A program made the translations under genes and the position numbers. From the NCBI RefSeq assembly GCF_004027225.2, contig NC_044278.2:82224923-82288922 (forward strand): a stretch of DNA of 64,000 nucleotides, read 5' to 3'. Origin of the DNA: Strigops habroptila. Taxonomy: Eukaryota > Chordata > Aves > Psittaciformes > Psittacidae. Below the pieces are notes generated by a model, which worked only from the letters and a program-made list of their open reading frames with translations, was not told where the DNA came from and did not search any database. Of the stretch, positions 47,701-57,057 are shown piece by piece (within the stretch, counting starts at the first letter, position 1; the number at the start of each line of letters is the position of its first letter).

Positions 47701-48726
47701 AAAGTGGAAGGCTACAGCTAAAATTTACAAACTGAAGTGTCAAATTCTTTTCAATTTCTGAGGATGGATGTACTAAAGATAGAGAACTTGGGATAAAATT
47801 TAGTCACTTCTAGATTGCCACAATCAAAATTGAGGTCCCATGAAAACCCAGTGTCCGCACCTAACCCAAATTATCCAAATAATAGAGCAGCCTTCCTTTC
47901 ACCTTGCAGTTCCAAGAAGACTTAGGAGTTGCAACCCCATATGCATCTTGCAAAGTCTCCCTTGTAATGCCATGCACAGCACACAACAAAATGCAATTCA
48001 GAAATGAAGTAGCTTCATCCCTTTATTTAACATTTAATTACAAAACACTGTCAAATATCTGTTTGAAAAATTATCTACCAAGTCTTGGTAGATCACTCAT
48101 TAGCACAGCATCATCTCTACTGCTTGTCAGGAAGTAATTCCAACTGCAAACCAGCATATGATCTGCAACTAAAAAATGTTGTATATACACAAAATCATCA
48201 ACGTGATTCTGTGAATATGCAAACAGCTCATAACAGAAGTGAAATTATGTTTTACTTGCATCCAGCCTGCTTAGCATGTTAGTAGGAACTGGAGTATTTT
48301 TCAACTTCAGGTAGGACAAGAGCACCACATCCAACAACTGTTCTTTACCTACTTTGAACTGGTTTTAGCACTTAGCAGATAGAAGGAAGACTGACAATGT
48401 TAGTATTCAAAGCAGCATACTCCTGTAATCAGAAGAAATACCAAATGCCACCAAAAATCTTTGGCTTAGCATATACATTAAAAGTACGCTAAATAAAATA
48501 TACTTTTTAATGCATTTCAAAATATTAGCACTACATCTGTAGAGCTACACAACTAAAAACTAGATCTTACGGGTGAGGGTTTTGTTGATTTAAAGATTGA
48601 AGGACTGGAAACAATCTGTTCCTGAAGAGTATAATAATCACTGGGACTTTCAAAAGGATTCAGGATGGTAACTCGCCCTGGAGTTTCTGGCGTTATCTGC
48701 ATTTTAGTGTCTTTTGTATCACCCAT
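35594..48726 (-). CDS. BORA: BORA (Aurora A kinase activator)
   Basis: BORA binds Aurora A and lets it phosphorylate Plk1 at mitotic entry; it is an intrinsically disordered regulator. Eleven coding exons give 599 residues, somewhat longer than human (about 559). The start reads [18 protein letters not shown]. The Aurora A-activating region is conserved: KFRWSID (F57, W59), FFTK (F104, F105) and the Cdk1-type site VPSPW (S113, which I take to match human Ser112). Further on are [16 protein letters not shown] and many SP/TP sites. The DSGYST phosphodegron, of the DSGxxT type bound by SCF-beta-TrCP after Plk1 phosphorylation, is in exon 11. The last 61 residues are Gln/Asn/Lys-rich and resemble human BORA only weakly. 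All eleven exons join in frame. BORA shares its promoter with MZT1 and runs tail-to-tail with DIS3. The identity is certain; the last exon is an inference from splice sites and phase. Confidence 0.96.
36398..36565 (-). mobile_element. CR1 LINE fragment in the last BORA intron
   Basis: It starts TCATAGAATCATAGAATAGT and continues GGGTTGGAAGGGACCTTAAA. It is well preserved and so relatively young. Confidence 0.92.
37438..37569 (-). CDS. BORA: BORA coding exon 10 with phosphodegron, residues 495-538
   Basis: Acceptor GATTTCAG; donor GTAGGA; 44 codons in phase 0. It begins [17 protein letters not shown], which carries the DSGxxT degron. Confidence 0.92.
37725..37828 (-). mobile_element. CR1 LINE fragment in a BORA intron
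   Basis: It contains ATAGAATCATAGAACAGATC and GGAAGGGACCTTCAAAGGTC. Confidence 0.88.
38042..38643 (-). CDS. BORA: BORA coding exon 9 (largest), residues 294-494
   Basis: Acceptor TTTTTTACAG; donor GTAAAC; 602 nt; phase 0. It contains [39 protein letters not shown] and [17 protein letters not shown], all matching the family. Confidence 0.96.
38782..38808. repeat. AAAT microsatellite
   Basis: About six to seven tandem AAAT units in a BORA intron. Confidence 0.95.
39724..39877 (-). CDS. BORA: BORA coding exon 8, residues 243-294
   Basis: Acceptor AACTGAAG, with a CT-rich tract upstream; donor GTATGG; phase 1. It contains [19 protein letters not shown] and repeated SP/TP. Confidence 0.93.
41254..41471 (-). 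CDS. BORA: BORA coding exon 7, residues 170-242
   Basis: Acceptor CATTTCTAG; donor GTAAGT; phase 0. It contains [19 protein letters not shown] and several SP motifs. Confidence 0.95.
42736..42792 (-). CDS. BORA: BORA coding exon 6, residues 151-170
   Basis: Acceptor CATTGCAG; donor GTATGT; phase 1. It encodes [19 protein letters not shown], close to the human sequence. Confidence 0.94.
43549..43614 (-). CDS. BORA: BORA coding exon 5, residues 129-151
   Basis: Acceptor GTTTTACAG; donor GTGGGT; phase 1. It contains [18 protein letters not shown], with one SP site. Confidence 0.9.
44804..44879 (-). CDS. BORA: BORA coding exon 4, residues 104-129
   Basis: Acceptor TACTCTAG; donor GTAAAT; phase 1. 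It reads [19 protein letters not shown], with the key SP site. Confidence 0.95.
46332..46377 (-). CDS. BORA: BORA coding exon 3, residues 88-103
   Basis: A 46-nt exon with acceptor TCACTTAG and donor GTAATA; phase 0. It reads [15 protein letters not shown]. Confidence 0.93.
46711..46930 (-). mobile_element. CR1 LINE fragment in a BORA intron
   Basis: It starts AATCATAGAATCACAGAATG and continues with CTGCCAGAGGCAGGGACACC. Confidence 0.92.
47361..47467 (-). CDS. BORA: BORA coding exon 2, residues 53-88
   Basis: Acceptor TTTTTTAG; donor GTAACT; phase 2. It encodes [19 protein letters not shown], part of the Aurora A-activating region. Confidence 0.95.
48571..48726 (-). CDS. BORA: BORA coding exon 1 (start codon), residues 1-52
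   Basis: ATG at 48726-48724 with G at -3 and G at +4; donor GTAAG at 48570; phase 0. It contains [20 protein letters not shown]. The exon itself starts at 48741, after acceptor TTTTCCAG. Confidence 0.95.
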
Positions 48727-49184
48727 AACACTAAGAGATACCTGGAAAAGAAAGAGGGAGAGAAAAAATGTAAGAAAAAAAAAAAAGGGCAATCATAATT
48801 TTGACTTTCTAGGGTCATCCTGAAGGTTTTGGGAAGAGATGATCAATCGTTTTTAAAGAGCCAGAAACATTTATCAGACTAACAAGACCAAAGCTAGCTT
48901 TGACATGTGAAGCTAATAAATATGGCTGACAAGAACAACTAAAAATAAATAGAACCTACAAAAAGGAGACAGGAAAGAGCACCGAAAAGGCGATTTAAAA
49001 TAAACAAAACCAAACCAAAACACAAAACCAAACAAACAAGCCCCCTGAAACAAACAAACAAAAACACCAGAAAAAGCAAAAAAGCGTTGAAGCCAAATAC
49101 ATTCCCGGAGGGCAGGTCACATACACCTAACCCTGGCGCTCAAGAGCTTCAGAAATAAGCCAGGTTGGACGGAGCTTTCAGCGA

Positions 49185-49268
49185 CCTGCTCTAGTGGAAG
49201 GTGTCCCCAGAGAGGCTGGAACTAGATGATCTTTCAGGTCCCTTTCAACGCAAACCATTCTATGATTT
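49185..49268 (+). mobile_element. CR1 LINE 3' fragment in BORA intron 1
   Basis: It contains GGCTGGAACTAGATGATCTT and ends with ACCATTCTATGATT. Confidence 0.85.
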
Positions 49269-49457
49269 TAAGATTACTAGAACGGGGGTAGCACGGGGTC
49301 GGTCTCCCCTCGGTGCTAGCCCCGCGTTGCCCAGAAGCTGAGCAGCCAGCACAGAAGCAAATGGAGAACCACAACGGCTGCCGGCCACCAACCTGCCCTG
49401 CTGGTCTACACCGGCCAACCCCTGAAGCTTCTGGCTGCAGGCAGCTAACCCCGGGCG

Positions 49458-49479
49458 GCGGGGGGGGGGGAGGGGGGGG
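49458..49479. repeat. Poly-G tract in BORA intron 1
   Basis: Runs of about 11 and 8 G split by one A. It may form a G-quadruplex on the plus strand, and it encodes poly-proline-like frames that are not genes. Confidence 0.9.
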
Positions 49480-49824
49480 CAACAGCGCCCTCAGAAAAGT
49501 CCCGCTTCGCTCAGGCGCTAAAACCACCAACCCACCCCAAAGCGCAAAGGGCCAACTCCGGAGTGGCTGCGGGCAGCGCTACCGTTCCCTCCCGCGGCGG
49601 AAGGAAGAAGGACGGGCGGGACTGCTGCTGCGCCCCCACCCCATCCCCACAGCCCTCCCGTCAAGCCGTGCCCCAGTAGCTCCTTCACCTGAGGGGGCAA
49701 AGGGCTCCCCCAAGGGCAGCCTCTTCTCCTCCCTCCCCCCAGGACGGTGTCACCGAGCCTCGCACCAAACCGCTCTCCCGCACGCCAGCAGCTAGTGCGG
49801 GGCTGAGACCCCCAGAGCAGGTAC

Positions 49825-49865
49825 CTGCCGCCGTTACCCGCACACTCATGCTCGCCTCGGATCAC
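49825..49865 (-). other. BORA: BORA non-coding first exon (5' extent not fixed)
   Basis: A minus-strand donor GTACCT begins at 49824, after GGCGGCAG. An 11-codon upstream ORF starts at 49849 and would end in the next exon. A second possible donor (GTAACG, at 49834) lies slightly upstream. Confidence 0.5.
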
Positions 49866-50171
49866 TGCGCCCGCCTTCGCCGCACCGGGCGGCTCTTTAA
49901 CTAGCCCCGCCCCCTCCTGGCCCTCTGTCCAATCAACGCGCGCGGTCTCCTCTGCCTCACCAATAGCAGGGCTCCCCGGTTCTCGAACGGACCAATCGCC
50001 AGGGGAGCCGCTGCACAAATTCGAAATCCCGCCCTTTTTCTTCCCGCTGTTGAGGGAGCGGGTTCCGTTTGGAGCGTCACGTGGCGCGGGAGTGTCAATG
50101 AACGGGAGGGAGGGAGCGGGAAGCGGCGCGGGGTGTTCCTTCCGCTTCCGGGTGGGAGGAGAGGAGTCGCC
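49866..50171. promoter_or_regulatory. Bidirectional BORA/MZT1 promoter with CCAAT boxes and CHR element
   Basis: CpG-rich and without a TATA box. Three CCAAT boxes on the plus strand (49929-49933, 49960-49964, 49992-49996) are 31 and 32 bp apart. A palindromic TTCGAA, an accepted CHR variant, is at 50020-50025. Beside it, on the minus strand, GGGCGGGAT at 50034-50026 resembles a CDE/E2F site. An E-box CACGTG is at 50078-50083 and ETS cores CTTCCG lie at about 50140-50152. This is the layout of NF-Y plus DREAM/MuvB G2/M promoters. The motifs are seen; the regulation is inferred. Confidence 0.8.
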
Positions 50172-50220
50172 ATGGCGAGCAACGCCGCCAGCCTGAACGC
50201 GGTGCGGGAGACCATGGACG
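50172..50220 (+). CDS. MZT1: MZT1 coding exon 1, residues 1-16
   Basis: ATG at 50172; donor GTGCGT at 50221; phase 1. It reads [16 protein letters not shown]. Confidence 0.95.
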
Positions 50221-52061
50221 GTGCGTGGCACAGCCGGGGGAAGCGAGCCCTGAACTGCGCTCGCCTCAGCCTCCTGTTCTCGCCTCTCTCCTCGCGCTGC
50301 GGGGCCTTGAGGCGGGTCCTGCCAGCACAAGCGGCTCTCGTGTGTGTGAAGAGGATCATGGTTTGCTGAAGGATTTAGCACATGGCAATTTCTTTTTATT
50401 TCCTGTTAGGCGTACCGCCTAACACACTTCAAATGTCCATGTATTGCTAGTATCTTTGGGCCTTGTGGGACTTGTCTTTACATTGTATATAGCTGTGAAG
50501 TATTTAACTTAGAATAACGTTTTCAATATTTATAAATATATACGTTTTCTATTCTTTCTCATTATTTCACGTGGTTAATGCAAATTATGTTATCTGTTTC
50601 TATGCATCTTGGATTTAATCTGGGGGGGAAGGAAGTGCATGGAAAAGAGAGGAAGGACCAACCCTGTGGTGCTGTGAGTGGCAGCACGTGAACTGTGGAT
50701 GCCTCATGTTAGAAAACCAACATAAAAACAAACAAACAAAACAAAAAAAAAAAACCAAACATACTGAAAAAGTTTTGAGGAGGGCAGTTGATGTTACAGA
50801 ATTAGAGTAGTTTCTGGTACACAAAAAAAAATCATGCTGTTGTAGGATGGGGAATCATAGGTTCACCTAGGTTGGAAAAGACCTTTATGATCATCAAGTC
50901 CAACTTACCCAGGGCTGTCAAGTCCACCACTAAACCATGTCAGTAATGTGAGAGAAGTGTCACTGGGAGTAGCAGGAGATATGCCAGAGATCTATAAGCC
51001 AGGAGAAATGTGAGCAGAGTGACTAAAGATCAGGTGTTCACTTTCTCTTCCAGCCTGACTAGGAGGAGTTGAAGCTGACAGGTTCAGAAGGTGTTTCTTA
51101 GCAGTGTGTAGTGGGAAACTCTGGAATTCCTTGGAATGGCTATGCCAGAAAGCTTACATGGATTTCGGGCAGAGTGGAAAGCTGCCAGGAAGTCACCTGA
51201 GCATCGTTAAATACGAAGACTTTCCCCAGAAATGCCCTGATGAGAGACCAGAGGCTAGGGAGAGTGTTCGGGGGGTATTGCTTTGTGTTTGTTATTTTCT
51301 TATGATCTTACCTTGTATTCCAGTTCTGGCTCCTGTTACATAAGGACTCCATAACAAAGACCTTCATGAGTTAAACTGGTGTAAAAATGGGTTTTCCAGC
51401 CACTCACCTATTCCCTCTGACCTGCTGCGGGAGGCAAGGCAAGACTAGCAGGGTTATTATGGCTGCTCTGATGCTCCAAGAGAATAAGATCATTCTGTAT
51501 GGGTGGAGAGAGATTTGGTCGGGAAGGACAGTGATTGTAAGTTCTTGTAACTGTTCTTGACACCTACATTCTCTGCACTTCTGCAGGAATGTTTTAGGTA
51601 GGAGGGACAATATGCAGATGTAAGGACAAAGTAGGGCTTTTGAGAACTGCTATGGAAAGTGTACTAGCCTTGAGATTTAGGAGACCAGGCTTCCTGTGTA
51701 GCAGTGTGTGTATTTTATTTAGGATAGATGTTCATAATGTAATCTCTTCCTGAGGTCAGGTGTTTTTAGAAGAAAACAAATATCCATAACTTAAACATGC
51801 ACTTGATCTTTAAATATTTTCTTAGAAAGAGCCTTAGAAACGCCCTCATGTTTGAACTTTCACTGCTCTCCATAAATAAATTGGCTTGGTTTTTTACTGT
51901 CAAAATAACAATAATCTTTTGAAATTTGCATTATAAGAATACATATTTAAAGCGGTTTGGTGGAGTAACTTAAAATGTAAAGCACTGACAGCTGTATCCA
52001 TGTAATTAGATTTTTCTTGATGAGGGCCCATCATAACGAATAGAAAAAATATTTGTAGGAT

Positions 52062-52097
<36 letters not shown>

Positions 52098-55000
52098 TAA
52101 GTAGAATATGAAACCTGTGTTGTGTCTTAACTTGCTGGATAACAAACAAGCACTGAATGGAAGTAAATGGCTTGGTACTAAAAAAATGTTTTTTTGTAAC
52201 TTTAGTAACTTAGAAAAGTAAAGTGCTTAATCTAGAATGTCAGATATAAATATTTAGCAGCTGTCTTCTGCAGAATTGTTAAGAGTTCAGATTTTTTGTG
52301 GAGAAGCTGCTACATCTCTCTGCCAAACATGCTGCCTCAACACCCAATATTTTCTTTTAGAAACTAGTGACCACAACTCTTGCTGACACAGGAAATAGGA
52401 ACTAATCTTTAGTTAGATTTACTGCTCTGCCTTCAAATACATCGCATGCTTAGTAAATTTTATGATAAATATTAAGTGGTTAAGAGAGTAAGAACTGTTT
52501 ATTTCTGGGAAGCTGTCAGTCTTAGGTCTGTAGCTCCTAGTGTTCAATGGCATTTTTATTGCAAATGAATCAATTTGTTGTTGCTTTATCTGGCTGTTGA
52601 AGATGCTTTTGTGCAGACAGGATGCACATACGTATTGTGTTTGGAATGGTTGGCTTTCAAGTCAGTGGGAAGAGAAAGCCTTGCTGGGGAGAAGAACGCT
52701 TCACTTGTGGCGTGTAGCTAGGGCTTTGGTCTGACAAACTGCTTTCATGTCTTAAACTTATGCATATTGTTAATCCAACCTACTTGTGTGGGCTAGGTGT
52801 TATCACACCTAGAGGGGTTTTTTCATAGCATCTGACATTTCTCTCTGACTTCAGTGCAATTGGCTGGATACATTAGGCCTTTGTTATCTTGGCCTCGGTA
52901 AGTGTTACTGAGGGTTGCTGCAGTATGTCTTTGGTACACCAAAGTAGAATATTTTCATAGCTGTCAAGTGGACAGTAGTCACCATGCTGCTTTTACGTGG
53001 TGAGAAAGACCTACTTCACTTTCTTCTAGCTTGGGTGAGGTTTGATTGCAGAAACCATGAATAACATCTGTACAAAATCAACCTGTATTGCTAGGGGCTT
53101 AGCCTCAGGATGGAGCTTACTGGCGCAAACAGAGATAAAACCTCCATGAGTTGTTCTGCTACTTACGTACAAACTGTTTATGAGAATGAAACAAAAGGGG
53201 CCTTCCAGGAAAGGTTTGGAAGGGGAGAGAGAAGTCTTTGTTTCTGCACAAAACTAACTGGAATCTCTCCCCCAGAAGGTGTCATGCTGACATGTAGCTG
53301 TTCTTGATATCATGTAAAAATCAAATAGTTTTGCTTATCCTTAAACAGTGCTAATATCAGACCTAAAGCAAGGTTTAGTTATGGAAAGAGGTGGCTAGAA
53401 AACTCCTGACATGCTCTGTAAAAGCTTTAAGAATGCTGTCCAGTCCATTTTAGTAGGACGTCATCAGTATCTGGAGTTCAAAGCCACGGATTATTCTTAT
53501 AGCCTACTTCTTACATAACTGGCAAGAATGTTAATTATTGAATTCTTATTTTTGTTTTTAAAACCCATTATCCAGCATTAAGTTTGCTGAACCAGAAAAG
53601 CATGGTATTTGTGTTAGAAGCTTTGGCTTCTTGCTTGTGCTGGTAAACTGAACATGAATGTTGTTACTGAGGTTCAGACTGAAAGAGCTTTCCACAACTG
53701 CTATGTTCACAGACTCTACTGTAGAAATTAAATTTTGAATAACGTTTTCGATCATTGAAATTTCATAGTCTGTAGGGACTAACGTGCTTTCATTTTTTGT
53801 CTGTCGCAGTTCTGTTTGAGATTTCAAGGATATTAAACACTGGCTTGGATATGGAGACGTTGTCTATTTGTGTGCGGCTTTGTGAACAGGGGATAAATCC
53901 AGAAGCATTATCATCTGTCATTAAAGAACTGCGTAAGGCTACAGAAGCTCTAAAGGTAATGCTTTTTATAAAAGCTTATAAATTTGTTTTTAAGAGTCAG
54001 ATGTATGTTCAACTTGCTATCCTTCAATTTGTAAATTGTACTGAGATATGACTCATTTTTACATCAAAGAAAATAACTGTTCCATAGGAAAGGCAATGAA
54101 TACAACTGAATGGAACATGAAGCAAGAAATGGAGTAAATAAAATCTTTTCAATAATAGCCAGATTAACTCTTTCGGAGGAAAAAAAGACCAAACAGCCAA
54201 AATCCACATATTTTTATTCTGGCCATTTGTAGCAACTATTTGCCCCCTTATCTGCATCATATCATAGTTTGCTACTTTCTACTTTAACCCATATCACCTT
54301 ATTTCTACAACCTCAGGCCTAATAGTATGCAGCAGTACTCGTAAACAGGTACATGCAGCTTGCTAATGTAATCTTCACATACAGCTTTTACCACATTAAC
54401 CTCTGCTTTCAGTCTCTCCAAAGACAGACAAGAGGGGATGTATGTATATATAGGGCTTTTCAGAATTTAGCATTTACCTGTTTGGCTAGTGGAGAGGGTA
54501 ACTATGGTTCAAAAAAAAAACCCAAACAAAAAAAACCCAAAAAAGAATCCTCACTTGCCTTTTAAAGGATTTTTATTCTTTACTGACTACCTAAACATCA
54601 TGATTTCTTTCCCCCTGTACCTTTTATTTGTTTATTTCTGGGAAGGTGGAGGGGAAACCTCTGACTAGTCTGCCTATTCCTGTTCTGCAAGACTGCATTT
54701 TGATTCTTAGAAAATGCAAGTTACAGATATTTTTAGTAAAGGCATGCAAGTCAGGGCTATTTTTCACCCGTTTTCAAATGTTTTATCTCATTTTTAACTT
54801 AACATTTTTCTATGCTCATGCATATTTTATATTTGTGTACATGCTTAAATGTGTGCATGCATATGTGTTTAACTCTGCATATAAATAATTGAGGGCTGTT
54901 TTTACTGCTTCCTTTGCTTTTATTGGTTTATCATCCCCATTGCTGTCCTCTGCCTGTTTGTCCCATAACTGGCTTAAAATCTACCAGTGTCAGTCTCCAA

Positions 55001-55557
55001 CAACTGTACGTTGCTGGCTGGGTTGAGTTATTCGGTAACAAAAATACTTAGTGATGACCTTAATCAAAAAATTGGCAGTGTGATTAATGCAGTTATGATT
55101 AGTGGCATTCCTCTAAGTTTTATGTCAATTTATCTGTATGGGTGGGAATAATAAATACTATAAATTGTATAAAGAAATAAACTCCAAAGGAAAAAAAAAA
55201 AATCATGCATTTGAGTACTTCTTGAAAGCATTAGGGTAAAATGTACAGAATACAAGCTGCTCACATACAGGATATACAATTTAACACAAGCAAATAGTAA
55301 TGGCAATGTCAGTAAATGTTAAGCAGTTGACAGCATTTTTTAATTACTTTTTTTTAGAAATAAAAAGTATTCATGAGAGAACAAGACTACATATCTTATA
55401 ATTTTCCTAAGTAGCTTATTTTTAGACTTTTAGGTTCTCTAGATAAATTAAAATAGTCACAAGACAGGAGTAAGTTTAATCCACATGGTGCCTACTTTTG
55501 GTGACTTGTTATAAAGGTTTTTTCTGTTTCTAGGTCGCTGAAAATATGACAGGCTGA
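50172..55557 (+). CDS. MZT1: MZT1 (mitotic-spindle organizing protein 1, MOZART1)
   Basis: MZT1 is a small helical protein that binds N-terminal regions of gamma-tubulin complex proteins and helps load and activate the gamma-tubulin ring complex at centrosomes and spindle poles. Three coding exons (50172-50220, 53810-53955, 55534-55557) give 72 residues. The core is almost unchanged from mammals: LNAVRETMD, then [39 protein letters not shown] and ATEALK. The N-terminus (MASNAAS) lacks the Ala-rich run of the human protein, which explains the shorter length (human 82). The ATG has G at -3 and G at +4. The exons join in frame. The gene shares a promoter with BORA, another mitotic gene. Identity is certain. 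Confidence 0.96.
50851..50945 (-). mobile_element. Diverged CR1 fragment in MZT1 intron 1
   Basis: It contains AATCATAGGTTCACCTAGGT, then TGATCATCAAGTCCAAC, a different CR1 subfamily from the others. Confidence 0.75.
52062..52091. repeat. Poly-T run of about 30 bp
   Basis: An uninterrupted T tract in MZT1 intron 1. It could be the poly(A) tail of a minus-strand retroposon, but no element body was recognised beside it. Confidence 0.9.
53810..53955 (+). CDS. MZT1: MZT1 coding exon 2, residues 17-65
   Basis: Acceptor CTGTCGCAG; donor GTAATG; phase 0. It encodes the conserved helical core that binds gamma-tubulin complex proteins. Confidence 0.96.
53956..55533 (+). other. MZT1: MZT1 intron 2
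   Basis: About 1.6 kb of AT-rich DNA. I see no named repeat or gene in it. Confidence 0.7.
55534..55557 (+). CDS. MZT1: MZT1 coding exon 3 with stop codon, residues 66-72
   Basis: Acceptor TGTTTCTAG, then codons for VAENMTG and TGA. It has only 24 coding nt; the rest of this exon is 3' UTR. Confidence 0.92.
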   Translation, partial: VAENMTG

Positions 55558-56036
55558 CACAGGAGGAGATTTCTACGTGAGAAGAATGCCAGGTCAAAGT
55601 TAACAGAGGCCTTGAAGATTGCCACTGTTCAGAAAATAAGTGGAAAAGGTGTGTGTGTGAGAAGGTTTCGGAATATTTCTGTAATCTTCTTGAAAAGGAT
55701 GATGTATAGTATAACTTTGAAAAGTTTTTTAATGAGATAAGTTCATGTGTAAACTCATTACTTGGTATTTTTGTGAACTACTTGTGACTACAGTGCGATT
55801 GCTTGTACATCTGCTGAACTTACTAGTGTGTAGCAACAAATATTGTATAATGAGCATAGCTTGTTAGTGCATCCTTTCAAAGTGCTAATATATCCTGGGT
55901 TTTATCTCTTGCTTTGAGGAAAAACTACATATACAATTTTAGTTTCATGTTATGGACCAGATAGGAATGAAGTCCATCCTGACTGTATTTTAGTTAGAGT
56001 GAGGGTAGTGATTTAAGTCTTAACCTTAAAGTAAGA

Positions 56037-56042
56037 AATAAA
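56037..56042 (+). terminator. MZT1: Candidate MZT1 polyadenylation signal AATAAA
   Basis: The first AATAAA after the MZT1 stop, 480 bp downstream. A longer 3' UTR is also possible, since several later A-rich signals exist. Confidence 0.45.
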
Positions 56043-56111
56043 GCACTTTTGATAATGTAGGTAATGAATGGTCCTTTTGATTCAGATTGCTGGGAAAAGT
56101 GTTGCGGGAGG

Positions 56112-56151
56112 GGTTTTTTGGGTTTGTTTGGTTTGGTTTGGTTTGGTTTTT
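56112..56151. repeat. GGTTT microsatellite-like tract
   Basis: Four to five tandem GGTTT units plus a T-rich start, just downstream of MZT1. Confidence 0.9.
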
Positions 56152-56894
56152 AACTTGGATAACAAAGGAACTTCAGTCATCCATGCAGAAATGTATGTAA
56201 ATTTAAATGCTAGATTACATGGAATATTTTATGGAGTTGAGAGGATACATTTGTTACACTTGTTCTGACTACTAGACTTCAAAATATTACAGCCGTATTG
56301 CTACTGCGTAGTCAGAGCGTACATGAGAAGCATCAGATTTCGCTGATGGGAATCAATGAGTCTTCAACAGTCATTTGGTATAGGAATGTCTTCTCATTCA
56401 GCACTAGGAATCTTCACTGATGCTGAAACAAGTGTTTATAGTATATACAGTGAACTGTTTTATTGTGTTACTTACCAGTAAATATCCTTGCATCCAGGAG
56501 TTCTACTTCATAAGAAAATGGGTTTTTGTTGATTCTTCATCTGCTACTATTTAAGCTTTTTTTATTTTTTTGTTTTGTTTTTGCTAGCATGGTTTCAAGA
56601 TGCAGCGTTAATGGGACCTAACTTCCAAGGTTAATAGTTTGGAGCACATTTGGAAATGAATCTGGAATCTTAGTTAAGCAAAACATTATATTTGTGCAGA
56701 GAAAAAGAAGCTCTTTCTGCTTTAAGAGTTTCCATTGCATGCAGTCTAGGTCATAGCTCTACAAAAAGTGATCAAAGGGGCTAAATGCTTCAAGTTGCTG
56801 GCAGAGAGAATAGAAAAATAGTTATGTTACACTGAATCATTTACCATTATTTCCGGTTAGGCTGGCCAAAAAATCATTCCAGGAAGATGATGTG

Positions 56895-57057
56895 AAAACT
56901 TCTGGGAAGTGGTAGAGTCACCATTCCTGGAAGTATGTAAAAGATGTGTAGATGTGGCACTTAGGGACATGGTTTAGTGGCGGACTTGGCAGTGTTGGGT
57001 TAACAGTTGGACTTGATAATCTTAAACATCTTTTCCAACCTAAATGATTCTATAACC
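56895..57057 (+). mobile_element. CR1 LINE 3' fragment downstream of MZT1
   Basis: It contains GTTAACAGTTGGACTTGATA, then TTTTCCAACCTAAATGATTC. Confidence 0.8.

Larger units (their letters stand above)
48742..49824 (-). other. BORA: BORA intron 1 with a poly-G tract and CpG-island edge
   Basis: It contains the left side of the CpG island (from about 49,280), a G-rich tract at 49,458-49,479, a CR1 3' end (49,185-49,268) and A-rich low-complexity sequence at about 49,000-49,080. Confidence 0.7.
50221..53809 (+). other. MZT1: MZT1 intron 1
   Basis: 3.6 kb. It holds a diverged CR1 piece (50,851-50,945), A-rich sequence near 50,730, a run of about 30 T at 52,062-52,091, and otherwise unassigned DNA. 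Confidence 0.7.

Noticed and set aside
49313-49795. Plus-strand open frame of 160 codons with poly-Gly
   Set aside because: The poly-Gly comes from the G-run in BORA intron 1; this is a GC-rich shadow frame.
49518-50381. Minus-strand open frame of 287 codons
   Set aside because: It lies over the CpG-rich BORA/MZT1 promoter, where stop codons are rare. It covers MZT1 exon 1 on the other strand and has no family resemblance.
56112-56151. GGTTT repeats as interstitial telomere sequence
   Set aside because: The unit is not TTAGGG; similar GTTT-rich tracts occur in several introns here.
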